A stretch of DNA of 64,000 nt from DASQFQ01 sp963730115 (lineage in GTDB: Bacteria; Actinomycetota; Thermoleophilia; Solirubrobacterales; Solirubrobacteraceae), in assembly GCA_963730115.1 (NCBI GenBank), contig CAVSQM010000005.1, positions 62,001-126,000 of the forward strand. Reading direction: 5' to 3'. The notes under the pieces are model-generated. The model was not told the DNA's origin, did no database searches, and saw only the letters and a list, made by a program, of their open reading frames with translations. Position numbers and translations under genes: made by a program. How positions within the stretch are numbered: the stretch's first letter is position 1; each line of letters begins with the position of its first letter. Shown here in pieces: positions 30,149 to 38,567 of the stretch.

Positions 30149-31473
30149 CCCGCGTCGCGACGGCGCAGCGGGCGGACCTCGCCGCCGTCGGTGCGCTCGG
30201 CGGCCGCCGGCTCGTCGAGCCCGAACAGCTCGCGCAGCAGCGACAGCCGCGCGTGGCGGTGCTCGGTGTCGAGCTGGCGCACGCGCACCGTCGGCTCGTG
30301 CAGCAGGCGCGAAACCGCCGTGCGGGCGAGCTTCTCCACGCGCTCGCGGTCGGCGTCGGACAACGACTCCCAGCGGCCCTCGTTCTCGGCCAGCAGCCCG
30401 GTCACCACGTCGTCTGCGCGGGTCCGCAGCGCGCTCAGCGTCGGCATCACCTCGAGCGCGCCGAGCCAGCCTGCGAACGAGTGGATCTCCTCCTCGACGA
30501 TGCCCTCGGCCCGCCGCGCCTCGGCCCGCCGCACGCGCTGGTGGCTCGCCACCTGGCGCTGCAGCCCGTCGATGTCCAGCAGCGTCACGCCCGGCAGCTC
30601 CGCGCACGCCGGGTCGATGTCGCGCGGCACGGCCAGGTCGATCAGCAACAGCGGCCGCCCGGCCCGCTCCGGCGTCACGAGCGCCAGCTCCTCCGCGCCC
30701 AGCAGATGGTGCGGCGAGGAGGTGGAGGCGATGACGATGTCGGCCTTCGCGAGCTCCTCGGGCATGGCGTCGAACGCGACGGTGTCGCCGCCGAAGCGCC
30801 GCGCCAGCTCGGCCGCCCGCTCGCGCCGCCGGTTGGCGACGAACATGGTCCGCACGCCCTGCGTGTGCAGCGCCCGAGCCGTCAGCTCCGCGGTCTCGCC
30901 CGCGCCGATGATCAGCACGTGGCGCGCGGCGAGGTCGCCGAGCGCCTCGCGCGCCGCGTCGACCGCCACGGAGGCGACGGACGCCCGGCCCGCGGAGATC
31001 GCCGTCTCGGTCCGCACGCGCTTGCCGGTCGCCAGCGCCGCCCGGAAGAGCTTGTTGGTCATCGGGCCGGTCGACTTCGCCGCCAGCGCCGTCTCGTACG
31101 CGCGCTTGACCTGGCCCTGCACCTCGGCCTCGCCGATCACCATCGACTCGAGCCCGGAGGTGACGCGATAGAGGTGCCGGGCCGCATCGCAGTTGCGCAG
31201 CGCGTAGATGCCCTCCACGAGCTCGGTGGGCCGCACGCCCGCGCGCCGCGAGAGCAAACCGAGGACGATGCTCTCCGCCTCCACCGGGTCGCCGACCACG
31301 AGGTACAGCTCGGTCCGGTTGCAGGTCGAGAGGACGACCGCCTCGGAGATCTCCGGCTCGGCCACCAGCTCGCGCATGAAGCGCTCCGCGCCCGTCTCGG
31401 TCATCGCGATCCGCTCGCGGACCGCGACCGCCGCGGTCTTGTGCGACGCGCCGAGCGCGATCAGCTCGCTCAC
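30145..31473 (-). CDS. hemA: Glutamyl-tRNA reductase
   Basis: It reduces Glu-tRNA(Glu) to glutamate-1-semialdehyde, the first step of C5-pathway tetrapyrrole synthesis. The 442-aa protein has the nucleophile Cys51 in LSTCNRTELY, SGLESMVIGEAEVQGQVK, an NADPH fold GAGETAELTARAL and a C-terminal dimerisation helix. GTG at 31473 overlaps the ccmD stop (GTGA). The run hemA-hemC-cobA/hemD is translationally coupled with the cytochrome c biogenesis genes upstream. Confidence 0.96.
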   Translation of the reverse strand: MSELIALGASHKTAAVAVRERIAMTETGAERFMRELVAEPEISEAVVLSTCNRTELYLVVGDPVEAESIVLGLLSRRAGVRPTELVEGIYALRNCDAARHLYRVTSGLESMVIGEAEVQGQVKRAYETALAAKSTGPMTNKLFRAALATGKRVRTETAISAGRASVASVAVDAAREALGDLAARHVLIIGAGETAELTARALHTQGVRTMFVANRRRERAAELARRFGGDTVAFDAMPEELAKADIVIASTSSPHHLLGAEELALVTPERAGRPLLLIDLAVPRDIDPACAELPGVTLLDIDGLQRQVASHQRVRRAEARRAEGIVEEEIHSFAGWLGALEVMPTLSALRTRADDVVTGLLAENEGRWESLSDADRERVEKLARTAVSRLLHEPTVRVRQLDTEHRHARLSLLRELFGLDEPAAAERTDGGEVRPLRRRDAG

Positions 31474-31664
31474 CGGGGCACCGCCTCGCGCTCGGCGTCC
31501 GGGACCTGCCGCCGCTCGACGATCTCCGACAGCTCCACCAGCTCCCGCTCGATCCGCGCCAGCTTCGAGGCCATGATCACCACGTACACGAGGATCAATG
31601 CGAAGAAGACGAGGTAGGCGCCGGCGACGTAGGGCCCGGCGTCGTCGAGGGGGAGGGCGGGCAT
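31470..31664 (-). CDS. ccmD: CcmD-like heme exporter small subunit
   Basis: A 64-aa protein with one TM helix (YVAGAYLVFFALILVYVVIM) followed by a charged helix (SKLARIERELVELSEIVERR), the architecture of CcmD/CcdA-linked small proteins. It sits between ccmC and hemA where ccmD is expected. It would help release holo-CcmE from the CcmABC complex. Assignment rests mostly on size and position. ATG 31664. Confidence 0.75.
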   Translation of the reverse strand: MPALPLDDAGPYVAGAYLVFFALILVYVVIMASKLARIERELVELSEIVERRQVPDAEREAVPR

Positions 31665-31671
31665 CAGCGCA

Positions 31672-32400
31672 TCAGAGTTGCGTGGGGGCGGCCGTACGGG
31701 CGAGCGGTCCGGCGGCCTCGTCGCCCGCGAGCGCGCGCTTGAGCGAGCGCAGGCGCATCGAGGCGTGCTTCGAGGCAAGCTCGTACTTCCACAGCGTCAC
31801 GAACAGGCACACCATGGCCGCGAGCGAGATCAGGAAGGTCAGGCGCATCGAGCCCGGCATCGCCCCGCCGGTGGTCGAGAGCACGCGCGGGTGGATCAGC
31901 GACTCCGCCAGCCGCACCGCGAGGAAGTTCAGCGGCACGAACGCCCCGCCGATGATCGCGAACACCGCCGCGTAGCGGGCTTGCCGCTCGGGGTCGTCGA
32001 TCGAGAACCGCAGCGGCTGGTAGCAGGCGAACAGCAGGAAGACGATCAGGAACGACACCAGCGTCGGCTCGTCCCACACCCACCACGCGCCCCACGAAGC
32101 CTTGGCCCAGATCGAGCCGGTCGCGAGCACGCCGATGCCGAGGATCAGCGACAGGTGGATCGCGACGTAGGAGCGCAGGTCGTGCGCGCGATCGCCGGTC
32201 TGCAGGTAGCGGACCGCGAACACGCCGCCCGCCACGAACCCGCCCAGCGCCACGATCGCCAGCGGCACGTGCAGGTAGAAGATCTTCTGCACGAAGCCTT
32301 GGTCGGCATCGTTCGGCGCGTACAGGAACACGAGCGCGAACGCCCCCGTCACGAGCACGAGCGAAGCGATGGAGAGGGTCCGAAGCCCTCGGCCGAACAT
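31672..32400 (-). CDS. ccmC: Heme exporter protein CcmC
   Basis: A 242-aa, six-helix membrane protein of the heme-handling family. The tryptophan-rich heme-binding motif WGAWWVWDEP lies in the middle, flanked by histidines (FYLHVP, VAIHLS). It loads heme onto the chaperone CcmE; no ccmE is seen in this window. ATG 32400 is 8 bp from the ccmB stop. Confidence 0.93.
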   Translation of the reverse strand: MFGRGLRTLSIASLVLVTGAFALVFLYAPNDADQGFVQKIFYLHVPLAIVALGGFVAGGVFAVRYLQTGDRAHDLRSYVAIHLSLILGIGVLATGSIWAKASWGAWWVWDEPTLVSFLIVFLLFACYQPLRFSIDDPERQARYAAVFAIIGGAFVPLNFLAVRLAESLIHPRVLSTTGGAMPGSMRLTFLISLAAMVCLFVTLWKYELASKHASMRLRSLKRALAGDEAAGPLARTAAPTQL

Positions 32401-32408
32401 CGTGTTGC

Positions 32409-33080
32409 CTAGTCCTCCAGCAGGAAGTCGAAGACTGCCAGGGCGAGCAGCCCGAAGACGAGATCATAGAGGCCGAGCACGCCCAGCCACCGGGCCGGAA
32501 GCGCCTCGGCGCCCGCTTCCGCGAACAGTGGCGCCGTCGCGTGCCCGGCGGCGATCACGACCGGCAGGATCAACGGCAGCGAGATCAGCGGCACGATCAG
32601 GTCGCGCGCGCGGGTCTGGATGGCCAGCGCGCCGACGAGCGTGCCGATGATCGCGATCCCGACGTCGGCGAGCAGGAGGATCGCCAGCAGCTCCGGCAGC
32701 GCCTGGAACGGCGACGGCCCCAGCAGCAGCACGGCGAAGGCCGGGATCGCCGCCACCTCGACCGCGACGAGGAAGCCGAACAGCACCGCCGCCTTGGCCA
32801 CGAACAGCGACGTCCGGTCGACCGGGGCGAGCAGGAACGCGTCGAACCCGCCCTCCTCGCGCTCGGCCAGGAACAGGCGGTTCATGCCCAGCACGGCGGC
32901 GAACAGCAGCGTCACCCACAGCACGCCGGACGCGAGGTCGCCCTCGAGCGTCTCGCGGTCGAGCCCGAAGCGGAAGAGCACGAACGTCGACAGCGAGAAC
33001 AGGAACATCGACGGCACCGACTCGCGCGTGCGCAGCTCGAGCCGGAGGTCCTTGCGGACGAGGGCGGAGACCGCGTTCAC
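32409..33080 (-). CDS. ccmB: Heme exporter protein CcmB
   Basis: A 223-aa, six-helix ABC permease of the CcmB family. The N-terminus VSALVRKDLRLELRTRESV and the loop FLAEREEGGFDAFLLAPVDR are diagnostic. It forms the CcmAB transporter. The GTG start at 33080 overlaps the ccmA stop (GTGA). Confidence 0.93.
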   Translation of the reverse strand: MNAVSALVRKDLRLELRTRESVPSMFLFSLSTFVLFRFGLDRETLEGDLASGVLWVTLLFAAVLGMNRLFLAEREEGGFDAFLLAPVDRTSLFVAKAAVLFGFLVAVEVAAIPAFAVLLLGPSPFQALPELLAILLLADVGIAIIGTLVGALAIQTRARDLIVPLISLPLILPVVIAAGHATAPLFAEAGAEALPARWLGVLGLYDLVFGLLALAVFDFLLED

Positions 33081-33787
33081 GCCCGCGCCTCGCGGGCGGC
33101 CGCCGGCGCTGAGTAGAGCGCGCGGACATCGGCCTCGGACACCTTGCTGCGCGCCGCGAGGATCTCGGGCCGGCCCGCCCGCAGCCCCAGCACCACGTCC
33201 GCCTCTGCCAAGCCGTGCTCCACGTCATGCGAGATGACGACGCGCGCCGGCCCGGCATTCCGCCCGATCAGCGGCTCGACCGCCTCGGCCGCGCCCGGAT
33301 CCAGGTTCGCCAGCGGCTCGTCGAGCAGCAGGAGCTCCGGTTCGTGCAGCGCCACGCGGCAGATCGCCACCCGCTGCGCCATGCCGCGCGACAGCGTCCG
33401 CACCGGCTCATCCGCCCGCGCCCGCATCCCGACCGTGTCGAGCAGCGCCGCCACCCGCGTTTCGCCGACCCCGTGCAGCCGCGCGTGGAAGCGCAGGTTC
33501 TCGCGCGCGGAGAGCTCGCGGTAGAGCAGCGGGTCGTGGGCCAGCAGCCCGAGCCGCCCGCGCACCGCCCAGCCGTCGCCCGGCAGGTCGCGGCCCAGCA
33601 CCCGCGCGCGACCGGCGTGGGGGCGGAGCAGCGTCGCCAGGATCCGCAGCAGCGTCGTCTTGCCGGCGCCGTTGGCCCCGAACACCGCCAGGGTCTGCCC
33701 CGGCTCGAGCGTCAGCGTGACCCCGGCCAGCGCCGTCCGCTCACCGTAGGCCCGGCCGACGTCCTCCAGCTCAATCGCGGGCGCCAT
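33077..33787 (-). CDS. ccmA: Heme exporter ATP-binding protein CcmA
   Basis: A 236-aa ABC ATPase: Walker A GANGAGKTT, signature LSRGMAQRV, Walker B LLLLDEPLANLD, H-loop ISHDVEHG. It drives holo-CcmE release by CcmABCD. The start ATG 33787 overlaps the 3' end of moaB by 17 bp, so the two are likely co-expressed. Confidence 0.92.
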   Translation of the reverse strand: MAPAIELEDVGRAYGERTALAGVTLTLEPGQTLAVFGANGAGKTTLLRILATLLRPHAGRARVLGRDLPGDGWAVRGRLGLLAHDPLLYRELSARENLRFHARLHGVGETRVAALLDTVGMRARADEPVRTLSRGMAQRVAICRVALHEPELLLLDEPLANLDPGAAEAVEPLIGRNAGPARVVISHDVEHGLAEADVVLGLRAGRPEILAARSKVSEADVRALYSAPAAAREARA

Positions 33788-34256
33788 GCCGGGAGTCGCC
33801 CCGCAGGGTGCGCACGGCGTGGGCCAGCGTCGGTGCGATCACCGGGAAGCCCTCTCTGACGGCCTTCGGCGAGCCGGGGAAGTTGACGATCAGCGACATG
33901 CCCGCGATGCCGGAGATGCCGCGCGAGAGCATCCCGTGCGGCGTGATCTGGATCGACGCCCAGCGCATCGCCTCTGCGAAGCCCGGCGCCTCGCGCGAGA
34001 GCACGGCGCGCGTGGCCTCCGGGGTGACATCGTCGGGCGTGAGCCCGGTGCCGCCGGTGGTGAAGATGAGGTCGCAGCCGTCGTCGATGTAGTGGTTGAG
34101 GCGGTCCTCGATCAGCGCGTAGTCGTCGGGTACGACCTCCATGGCCACCACCTCGCAGCCCGCGTCCTCGGCGAGCGCGGCGAGGATCGGCCCGGACTCG
34201 TCCTCCGCCTCGCGCCGGGAGACCGACGTCGAGACCGTGAGGACGGCGGCGCGCAT
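33771..34256 (-). CDS. moaB: MoaB/MogA-type molybdenum cofactor protein
   Basis: A 161-aa molybdopterin-binding domain protein. FTTGGTGLTPDDVTPEAT carries the conserved GGTG and DxTPEA motifs; LIVNFPGSPKAV follows. It adenylylates molybdopterin before metal insertion. Placement between ccm genes and siroheme synthase is unexpected for Moco synthesis but fits a general redox-cofactor operon. ATG 34256 begins MRAAVLTVSTSVS. Confidence 0.9.
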   Translation of the reverse strand: MRAAVLTVSTSVSRREAEDESGPILAALAEDAGCEVVAMEVVPDDYALIEDRLNHYIDDGCDLIFTTGGTGLTPDDVTPEATRAVLSREAPGFAEAMRWASIQITPHGMLSRGISGIAGMSLIVNFPGSPKAVREGFPVIAPTLAHAVRTLRGDSRHGARD

Positions 34257-34261
34257 GGCGA

Positions 34262-35005
34262 TCACGCGACGGCCGGCGTGTGCGAGCGCTGGGCCGCGGC
34301 GATCAGGTCGCGGACGGCCGCCTCGTCGCCCTCGCGCAGCAGCGCGATCGGGTCGGGCTCGCCGTTGACGATGCCCTCGAAGAACGCCTTGCGGTCCTGG
34401 TAGGTGGGCAGCGTGCCCTTCGCCCAGCCGCGCACGTCGTTGAGGAGCACCGCGAGCCGCGCGTAGGGCTCGCCGTACTCCTCGGCGACCTGCGCCTTGA
34501 TGCGCTTGGCCAGCGCGGGCGACGCGCCGGCGGTGGAGATCGCGATCGCCAGCGGCCCGGTGCGCACGATGGCAGGCAGGATGAAGTTGCAGAGCGGCGG
34601 GACGTCGACGATGTTGACGAGCATCGCGCGGCGCTCGGCGTCCTCGTAGACGCGGATGTTGACGTCGGTGTCCTCGGTCGCGGCGATGGCGATGAACGTG
34701 CGCTCGAGGTCGCTCGTCTCGTACTCGCGCCGGACCCACTCGATCGAGCCCTCGCGCGCCAACTCCTCGAGCTCCGGCACCGCGCGCGGCGAGATCAGCG
34801 TGACCTGGCCCTCGCAGGCGAGCAGGCCCTCGACCTTCTCGAGCCCGATCGCCCCGCCCCCGACCACCACGCAGCGGCGGCCGGTCAGCTTCAGGCACGC
34901 GATGTAGAACGGCGTCTCGAGCATGCCCTGCACGCAGGTCTGATCGCAGATCCCGCGCCGGAACTGACAGACGCATTCCTTGCCCGCGTAGGCTTGAGCT
35001 GGCAT
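34262..35005 (-). CDS. cysG-N-like: Precorrin-2 dehydrogenase / sirohydrochlorin ferrochelatase
   Basis: It oxidises precorrin-2 and may insert iron to give siroheme. The core starts ETPFYIACLKLTGRRCVVVGGGAIGLEKVEGLL with the NAD Rossmann motif. NFILPAIVRTGPLAIAISTAGASPALAK is the Met8/CysG active region. The start is uncertain: ATG 34924 gives the usual 220-aa protein, while ATG 35005 (used here) or 35023 adds a segment with four cysteines (CVCQFRRGICDQTC). It completes the siroheme branch with cobA-hemD. Confidence 0.88.
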   Translation of the reverse strand: MPAQAYAGKECVCQFRRGICDQTCVQGMLETPFYIACLKLTGRRCVVVGGGAIGLEKVEGLLACEGQVTLISPRAVPELEELAREGSIEWVRREYETSDLERTFIAIAATEDTDVNIRVYEDAERRAMLVNIVDVPPLCNFILPAIVRTGPLAIAISTAGASPALAKRIKAQVAEEYGEPYARLAVLLNDVRGWAKGTLPTYQDRKAFFEGIVNGEPDPIALLREGDEAAVRDLIAAAQRSHTPAVA

Positions 35006-35030
35006 CGCGCCTACACCGTACAACGACGTA

Positions 35031-35828
35031 GTGGCGCCGCAGACGAGCTACTTCACCGACGCTGCGATGGTCCGCCGGGTCCATCGCGAGTACGTGGTCC
35101 GCCTGGGCGGGCCGCGGACGCTGCTGCTGCAGGCCACCCATCCCGTGGCGTTCGCGGGCTTCTTCGCCCACACGGGGGCGCTCGACGCGCCGTACGAGCG
35201 GCTCGCGCGCACCGCGCAGGTGATGGACGCGATCGTCTTCGGCCCGCGCGCGGAGGCCGACCGGCTGACCCGGCGCGTGCGCGCCATGCACCGGCGCGTG
35301 CGGGGCGAGCTGCGCGAGCCCGCCGGGCGCTTCCCGGCCGGCACGCCGTACGCCGCCGACGATCCGGAGCTGCTGCTGTGGATCCTCGCCCCGATCGTCG
35401 ACTCCTCGCTGCTCGTCTACGACAAGTACGTGCAGCGGCTCAGCCGCGACGAGCGCGACGCCTACTGGCAGGACTACCGGATCGTCGGCGAGCAGTTCGG
35501 GCTGCAGCCGCACGAGATGCCGGCCGACATCGACGCGTTCGACGCCTACATGGAGCAGATGCTCACGAGCGGCGACCTCTACATCACGCCGCAGGCGCGC
35601 GAGCTCGCGCTGCAGATCGTCATGCGCCCGCCCGTGCCGCTCCGTATGCGCCCGCTGCTCGAGCTCACCAACCAGATCACCGTCGGCCTGCTGCCGGCAG
35701 ACATCCGCCGCGGCTTCGGCCTGTCCTGGGACCCGGCGCGCTCGGTCGCCCTCCACGGCGGGGCGGAGTACGTCCGCCGCGTGATGATGCCGCTGCTGCC
35801 GAACCGCCTCCGCGTCCGCGCGGCCTAA
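35031..35828 (+). CDS. MpaB/DUF2236 family oxygenase
   Basis: A 265-aa protein of the MpaB/rubber-oxygenase catalytic domain family (heme-binding; related to latex-clearing protein and ER oxygenases). LLLQATHPVAFAGFFAHT carries a family histidine, and RVRAMHRRVRGELREPAGR and DPELLLWILAPIVDSSLLVY are typical blocks. GTG 35031 is the first in-frame start. It is divergent from the siroheme gene by about 25 bp. The substrate is unknown. Confidence 0.82.
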   Translation: MAPQTSYFTDAAMVRRVHREYVVRLGGPRTLLLQATHPVAFAGFFAHTGALDAPYERLARTAQVMDAIVFGPRAEADRLTRRVRAMHRRVRGELREPAGRFPAGTPYAADDPELLLWILAPIVDSSLLVYDKYVQRLSRDERDAYWQDYRIVGEQFGLQPHEMPADIDAFDAYMEQMLTSGDLYITPQARELALQIVMRPPVPLRMRPLLELTNQITVGLLPADIRRGFGLSWDPARSVALHGGAEYVRRVMMPLLPNRLRVRAA

Positions 35829-37153
35829 CGCCCGAGCGCTTCCCTCGCCAGCCGCGCCGCGGTCCGCGCCAGCGGCACCGCGCCGGTGCGCAGGACGCGG
35901 AGGCGCTCGGTCTCGCGGCCGTGCATGAGGCGGGCGGACGCGGTGGCGGCGCGGACGAGCTGGGGGTCGTAGGGCAGCCAGCGGGCGGAGCGCAGGCGGG
36001 TCGGCTGCGAGGCGAGGCGGCGAGCGTCGACGTGCTCGGCGAGCCGCACGGCGGCGTCGGGGATCGAGTGGCCGTGCTCGTTGACCCACGCGACCTCCGC
36101 CTCGAGCTCGCGCGCGACGCGCTCGGCATGGGTGCGGCTGCCCGCCCACACGGAGACGGCGGGCGCGCGCTTGGCCAGCGCGATCGCCTCGTCCTCGCCG
36201 CTCGCCTCGACGACCGCGAGCACCGGTCCTGGCACCGGCTCGCGCAGGATCCGCGCCTCCGGCCGCACGCCGCGCAGCACCGCGGGCGCGTAGAAGGCGC
36301 CGGCCACCCCGGGCACGTCGAGCGGCCCGCCGCACAGCAGCGCGGCGCCGTCCGCCACCGCCTCGTCGACCAGCTCCTCGACCCGCTCGCAGGTCTCGGG
36401 CGAGCGCAGCGGGCCGATCTCGGTGTCGGGCCGGCGCGGGTCGCCGGGGTGGAGCCGTTCGGCGCCGGTCACGAGCGCGTCCAGCAGCTCCTCCGCCGCC
36501 GACGGCACGACGACGAGCCGGCCGACCGCCGCGCGATGGCGCCCGCCGCCCGCGAACGCAGCCCACAGCGCGCCGGTCACCGTGCGGTCGAGCGGGGCGC
36601 CGTCGAGCACGACCATCGTGCCCTTGGCCTCGGGCGGCCGCGTGTCGACCACGCGGTCGCAGCGAGCGCTCAGATCCTCGTCCGGCGCGACGACCGCGAT
36701 CAGCTCCGGCGGCACCCCGCCGCGCTCGAACGCCGCGCGGATCCGCTCGCCGAGCGGCGTCGAGAGCACGACGGCGTTGCCGGCCAGCAGCGCCGCGCCG
36801 GTCTCGAGCACCGGGTCGGCCCACGGCGACGCCCGCCCGCCGCGAACGCCGATCACGCCGACCGGCGCCGACTGCAGCAGCGACCGCCGCCCGGCGCGCA
36901 GCACCGGGATGCGCCCGAGCCGCTTGTCGCGCAGCGCCCGCGGACCGTCGTCGGCGAGGTCATGGAGCCCGCCCACCGACGGCAGCAGCTCGGCGAGCAC
37001 GCCCTCGGTGCGCGGCTGGCCGACGGCGTCGGCGAGCGCGTCCGCCAGCGGGTCCAGCTCGTCGAGGATCGCGGTCGCCGCGCGGCGGAGGTAGCGCGCG
37101 CGCCCCGCCGCCGGCACGAGCGACCACAGCGGCTGCGGCGACCGGCCATCCAT
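35825..37153 (-). CDS. Aldehyde-dehydrogenase-fold protein lacking catalytic residues
   Basis: A 442-aa ALDH-superfamily protein with the NAD-fold elements LLAGNAVVLSTP and the late block EVAWVNEHGHSIPD. The catalytic positions are changed. Where ELGGK normally sits, the sequence is VLDGA (about 182-186). Where GQxC sits, it is GGGRHRA (about 202-208), with no cysteine. It therefore probably does not oxidise aldehydes; a binding or structural role is possible. ATG 37153 is chosen over GTG 37195, which would overlap the upstream gene. Confidence 0.75.
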   Translation of the reverse strand: MDGRSPQPLWSLVPAAGRARYLRRAATAILDELDPLADALADAVGQPRTEGVLAELLPSVGGLHDLADDGPRALRDKRLGRIPVLRAGRRSLLQSAPVGVIGVRGGRASPWADPVLETGAALLAGNAVVLSTPLGERIRAAFERGGVPPELIAVVAPDEDLSARCDRVVDTRPPEAKGTMVVLDGAPLDRTVTGALWAAFAGGGRHRAAVGRLVVVPSAAEELLDALVTGAERLHPGDPRRPDTEIGPLRSPETCERVEELVDEAVADGAALLCGGPLDVPGVAGAFYAPAVLRGVRPEARILREPVPGPVLAVVEASGEDEAIALAKRAPAVSVWAGSRTHAERVARELEAEVAWVNEHGHSIPDAAVRLAEHVDARRLASQPTRLRSARWLPYDPQLVRAATASARLMHGRETERLRVLRTGAVPLARTAARLAREALGR

Positions 37154-37172
37154 CGGCCGGGAGACTATTCGG

Positions 37173-38540
37173 CTAACAGCGCCCGACCTTGCCACCCGGC
37201 GGCAGGCAGAGGTCCGTCCGCTTCGGCCGGGCGAGCTTGCGCATCTTGAACCGGAACACGCGGCCGATCGTCTCGGGCGCCGTCAGGCGCACCTCGAGCG
37301 TCGCGCCGGTGCGCAGGCGGCCGCGGACGAGCTTGCGCAGGTTGACCTTGCCGTTGCGCGCCTTGCCGACCTTCTTGCGGAACGAGCAAGGGCCCGAGCA
37401 GCGCAGCTCCGCGCGCCCTCCGGCCTGGAGCTCGCGCACGGTCAGACGGTCCACTCGCGTCCTCCCGTTCGGGAACGCGCTGAAGTCGAAGCTCAGCCGG
37501 CCGTCGACGCGGCGGAAGCGCGCATCGCCGCCGGCGCAGTCCTCGTCCACGCGGTTGCCCGGCACGTCGCGGGCGCCCGGGCGGATCGCCGCACGGGTGT
37601 CGTCGCAGTCCACGCCCGCCACGACGCCGTCGCGGTCCAGGTCGACCACCGCCGGGGTCACCGGCGCGGCCGGCGCGGGTGCCGGGGTGCCCTGGCCGGG
37701 CGTGGTCGGCAGCTGGACCTGCTCGCAGCCGGTCACCGAGTCGGCCTCGTCGACGATCGCAAGGTCGCCGCTGCCGGACCCGCAGTCGACGGTGTCGGTG
37801 CCGCCGCCGCGCGCCTGGATGCGGTCGTCGCCGCTGCCGCCCCCGAGTCGCTCGGCCGGCGCGCCGCCGGCGATGACGTCGTTGCCGATCGTGCCGGTGA
37901 TGGTCTCGACGCTCTGGACGTTGGCGCCGCCGCCCAGCGGCCCGTCGTCGGCGAGGCCGTTGAGCGAGATCGTCATGCCCACGACCTCGCCCGACAGGTC
38001 GAGCGCGTCGGCGCCGTCGCCGCCGTCGATCGTGTCGCCCGCGGTCAGCCCGACGAACCGATCGTCACCCTCCTCGCCGAGCAGTGAGTCGGCGCCCGGC
38101 CCGCCCGTGACCGTGTCATTCCCCGTGCCGGCGCGGACCTCGTCGGCCCGCGGCCCGGCGGAGAGGACGTCGGCGCCGCCCTTGGTGTCGAAGATCTGCG
38201 GCACGCTCGCGTCCTGCGGGGTGTCGGTCCGCGCCGCGTCGATGATGTCGGGGCGGTCGTTGGTGGTGAAGCGCAAGCGCGTGTCGTCGGTCACGCCGCA
38301 GCGCGCGATGAAGCTCTGGATCGAACAGCCGGAGCCGACCGTGAACCGCGAGCCGCCCAGGCCAGACGTGAACGTGAGCTGGCGCGGGTCGCCGGTCTCG
38401 AAGCCGGTGGCGGTGACGCGGACGACGTCGATGGTGCTGGTGGTGAAGTCGATGTCGGCCCCGTTGTGCTGAAAGCGGGCCGCCGAGGCCGGGGCGGCGA
38501 GGATCAGGAGGGCGAGAACGGTGGAGAGGATGAGACGCAT
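37173..38540 (-). CDS. Secreted calcium-binding (RTX-like) and MopE-like protein
   Basis: A 455-aa secreted protein. The signal peptide (MRLILSTVLALLILAAPASA) is cleaved after ASA. Residues about 110-260 contain RTX-type nonapeptides (GGADVLSAG, GTGNDTVTGGPGADSLLGEEGDDR) that bind calcium as a beta-roll. At about 295-340 a DRDGVVAGVDCDDTRAAIRP and VDEDCAGGD motif matches the MopE/DxDxDG metal-binding type. The C-terminus is basic. ATG 38540 is chosen; GTG 38546 is possible. Likely a surface or matrix protein. Confidence 0.8.
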   Translation of the reverse strand: MRLILSTVLALLILAAPASAARFQHNGADIDFTTSTIDVVRVTATGFETGDPRQLTFTSGLGGSRFTVGSGCSIQSFIARCGVTDDTRLRFTTNDRPDIIDAARTDTPQDASVPQIFDTKGGADVLSAGPRADEVRAGTGNDTVTGGPGADSLLGEEGDDRFVGLTAGDTIDGGDGADALDLSGEVVGMTISLNGLADDGPLGGGANVQSVETITGTIGNDVIAGGAPAERLGGGSGDDRIQARGGGTDTVDCGSGSGDLAIVDEADSVTGCEQVQLPTTPGQGTPAPAPAAPVTPAVVDLDRDGVVAGVDCDDTRAAIRPGARDVPGNRVDEDCAGGDARFRRVDGRLSFDFSAFPNGRTRVDRLTVRELQAGGRAELRCSGPCSFRKKVGKARNGKVNLRKLVRGRLRTGATLEVRLTAPETIGRVFRFKMRKLARPKRTDLCLPPGGKVGRC

Positions 38541-38567
38541 GCCCACGAGGACGCGCGCCCCGCGGCG

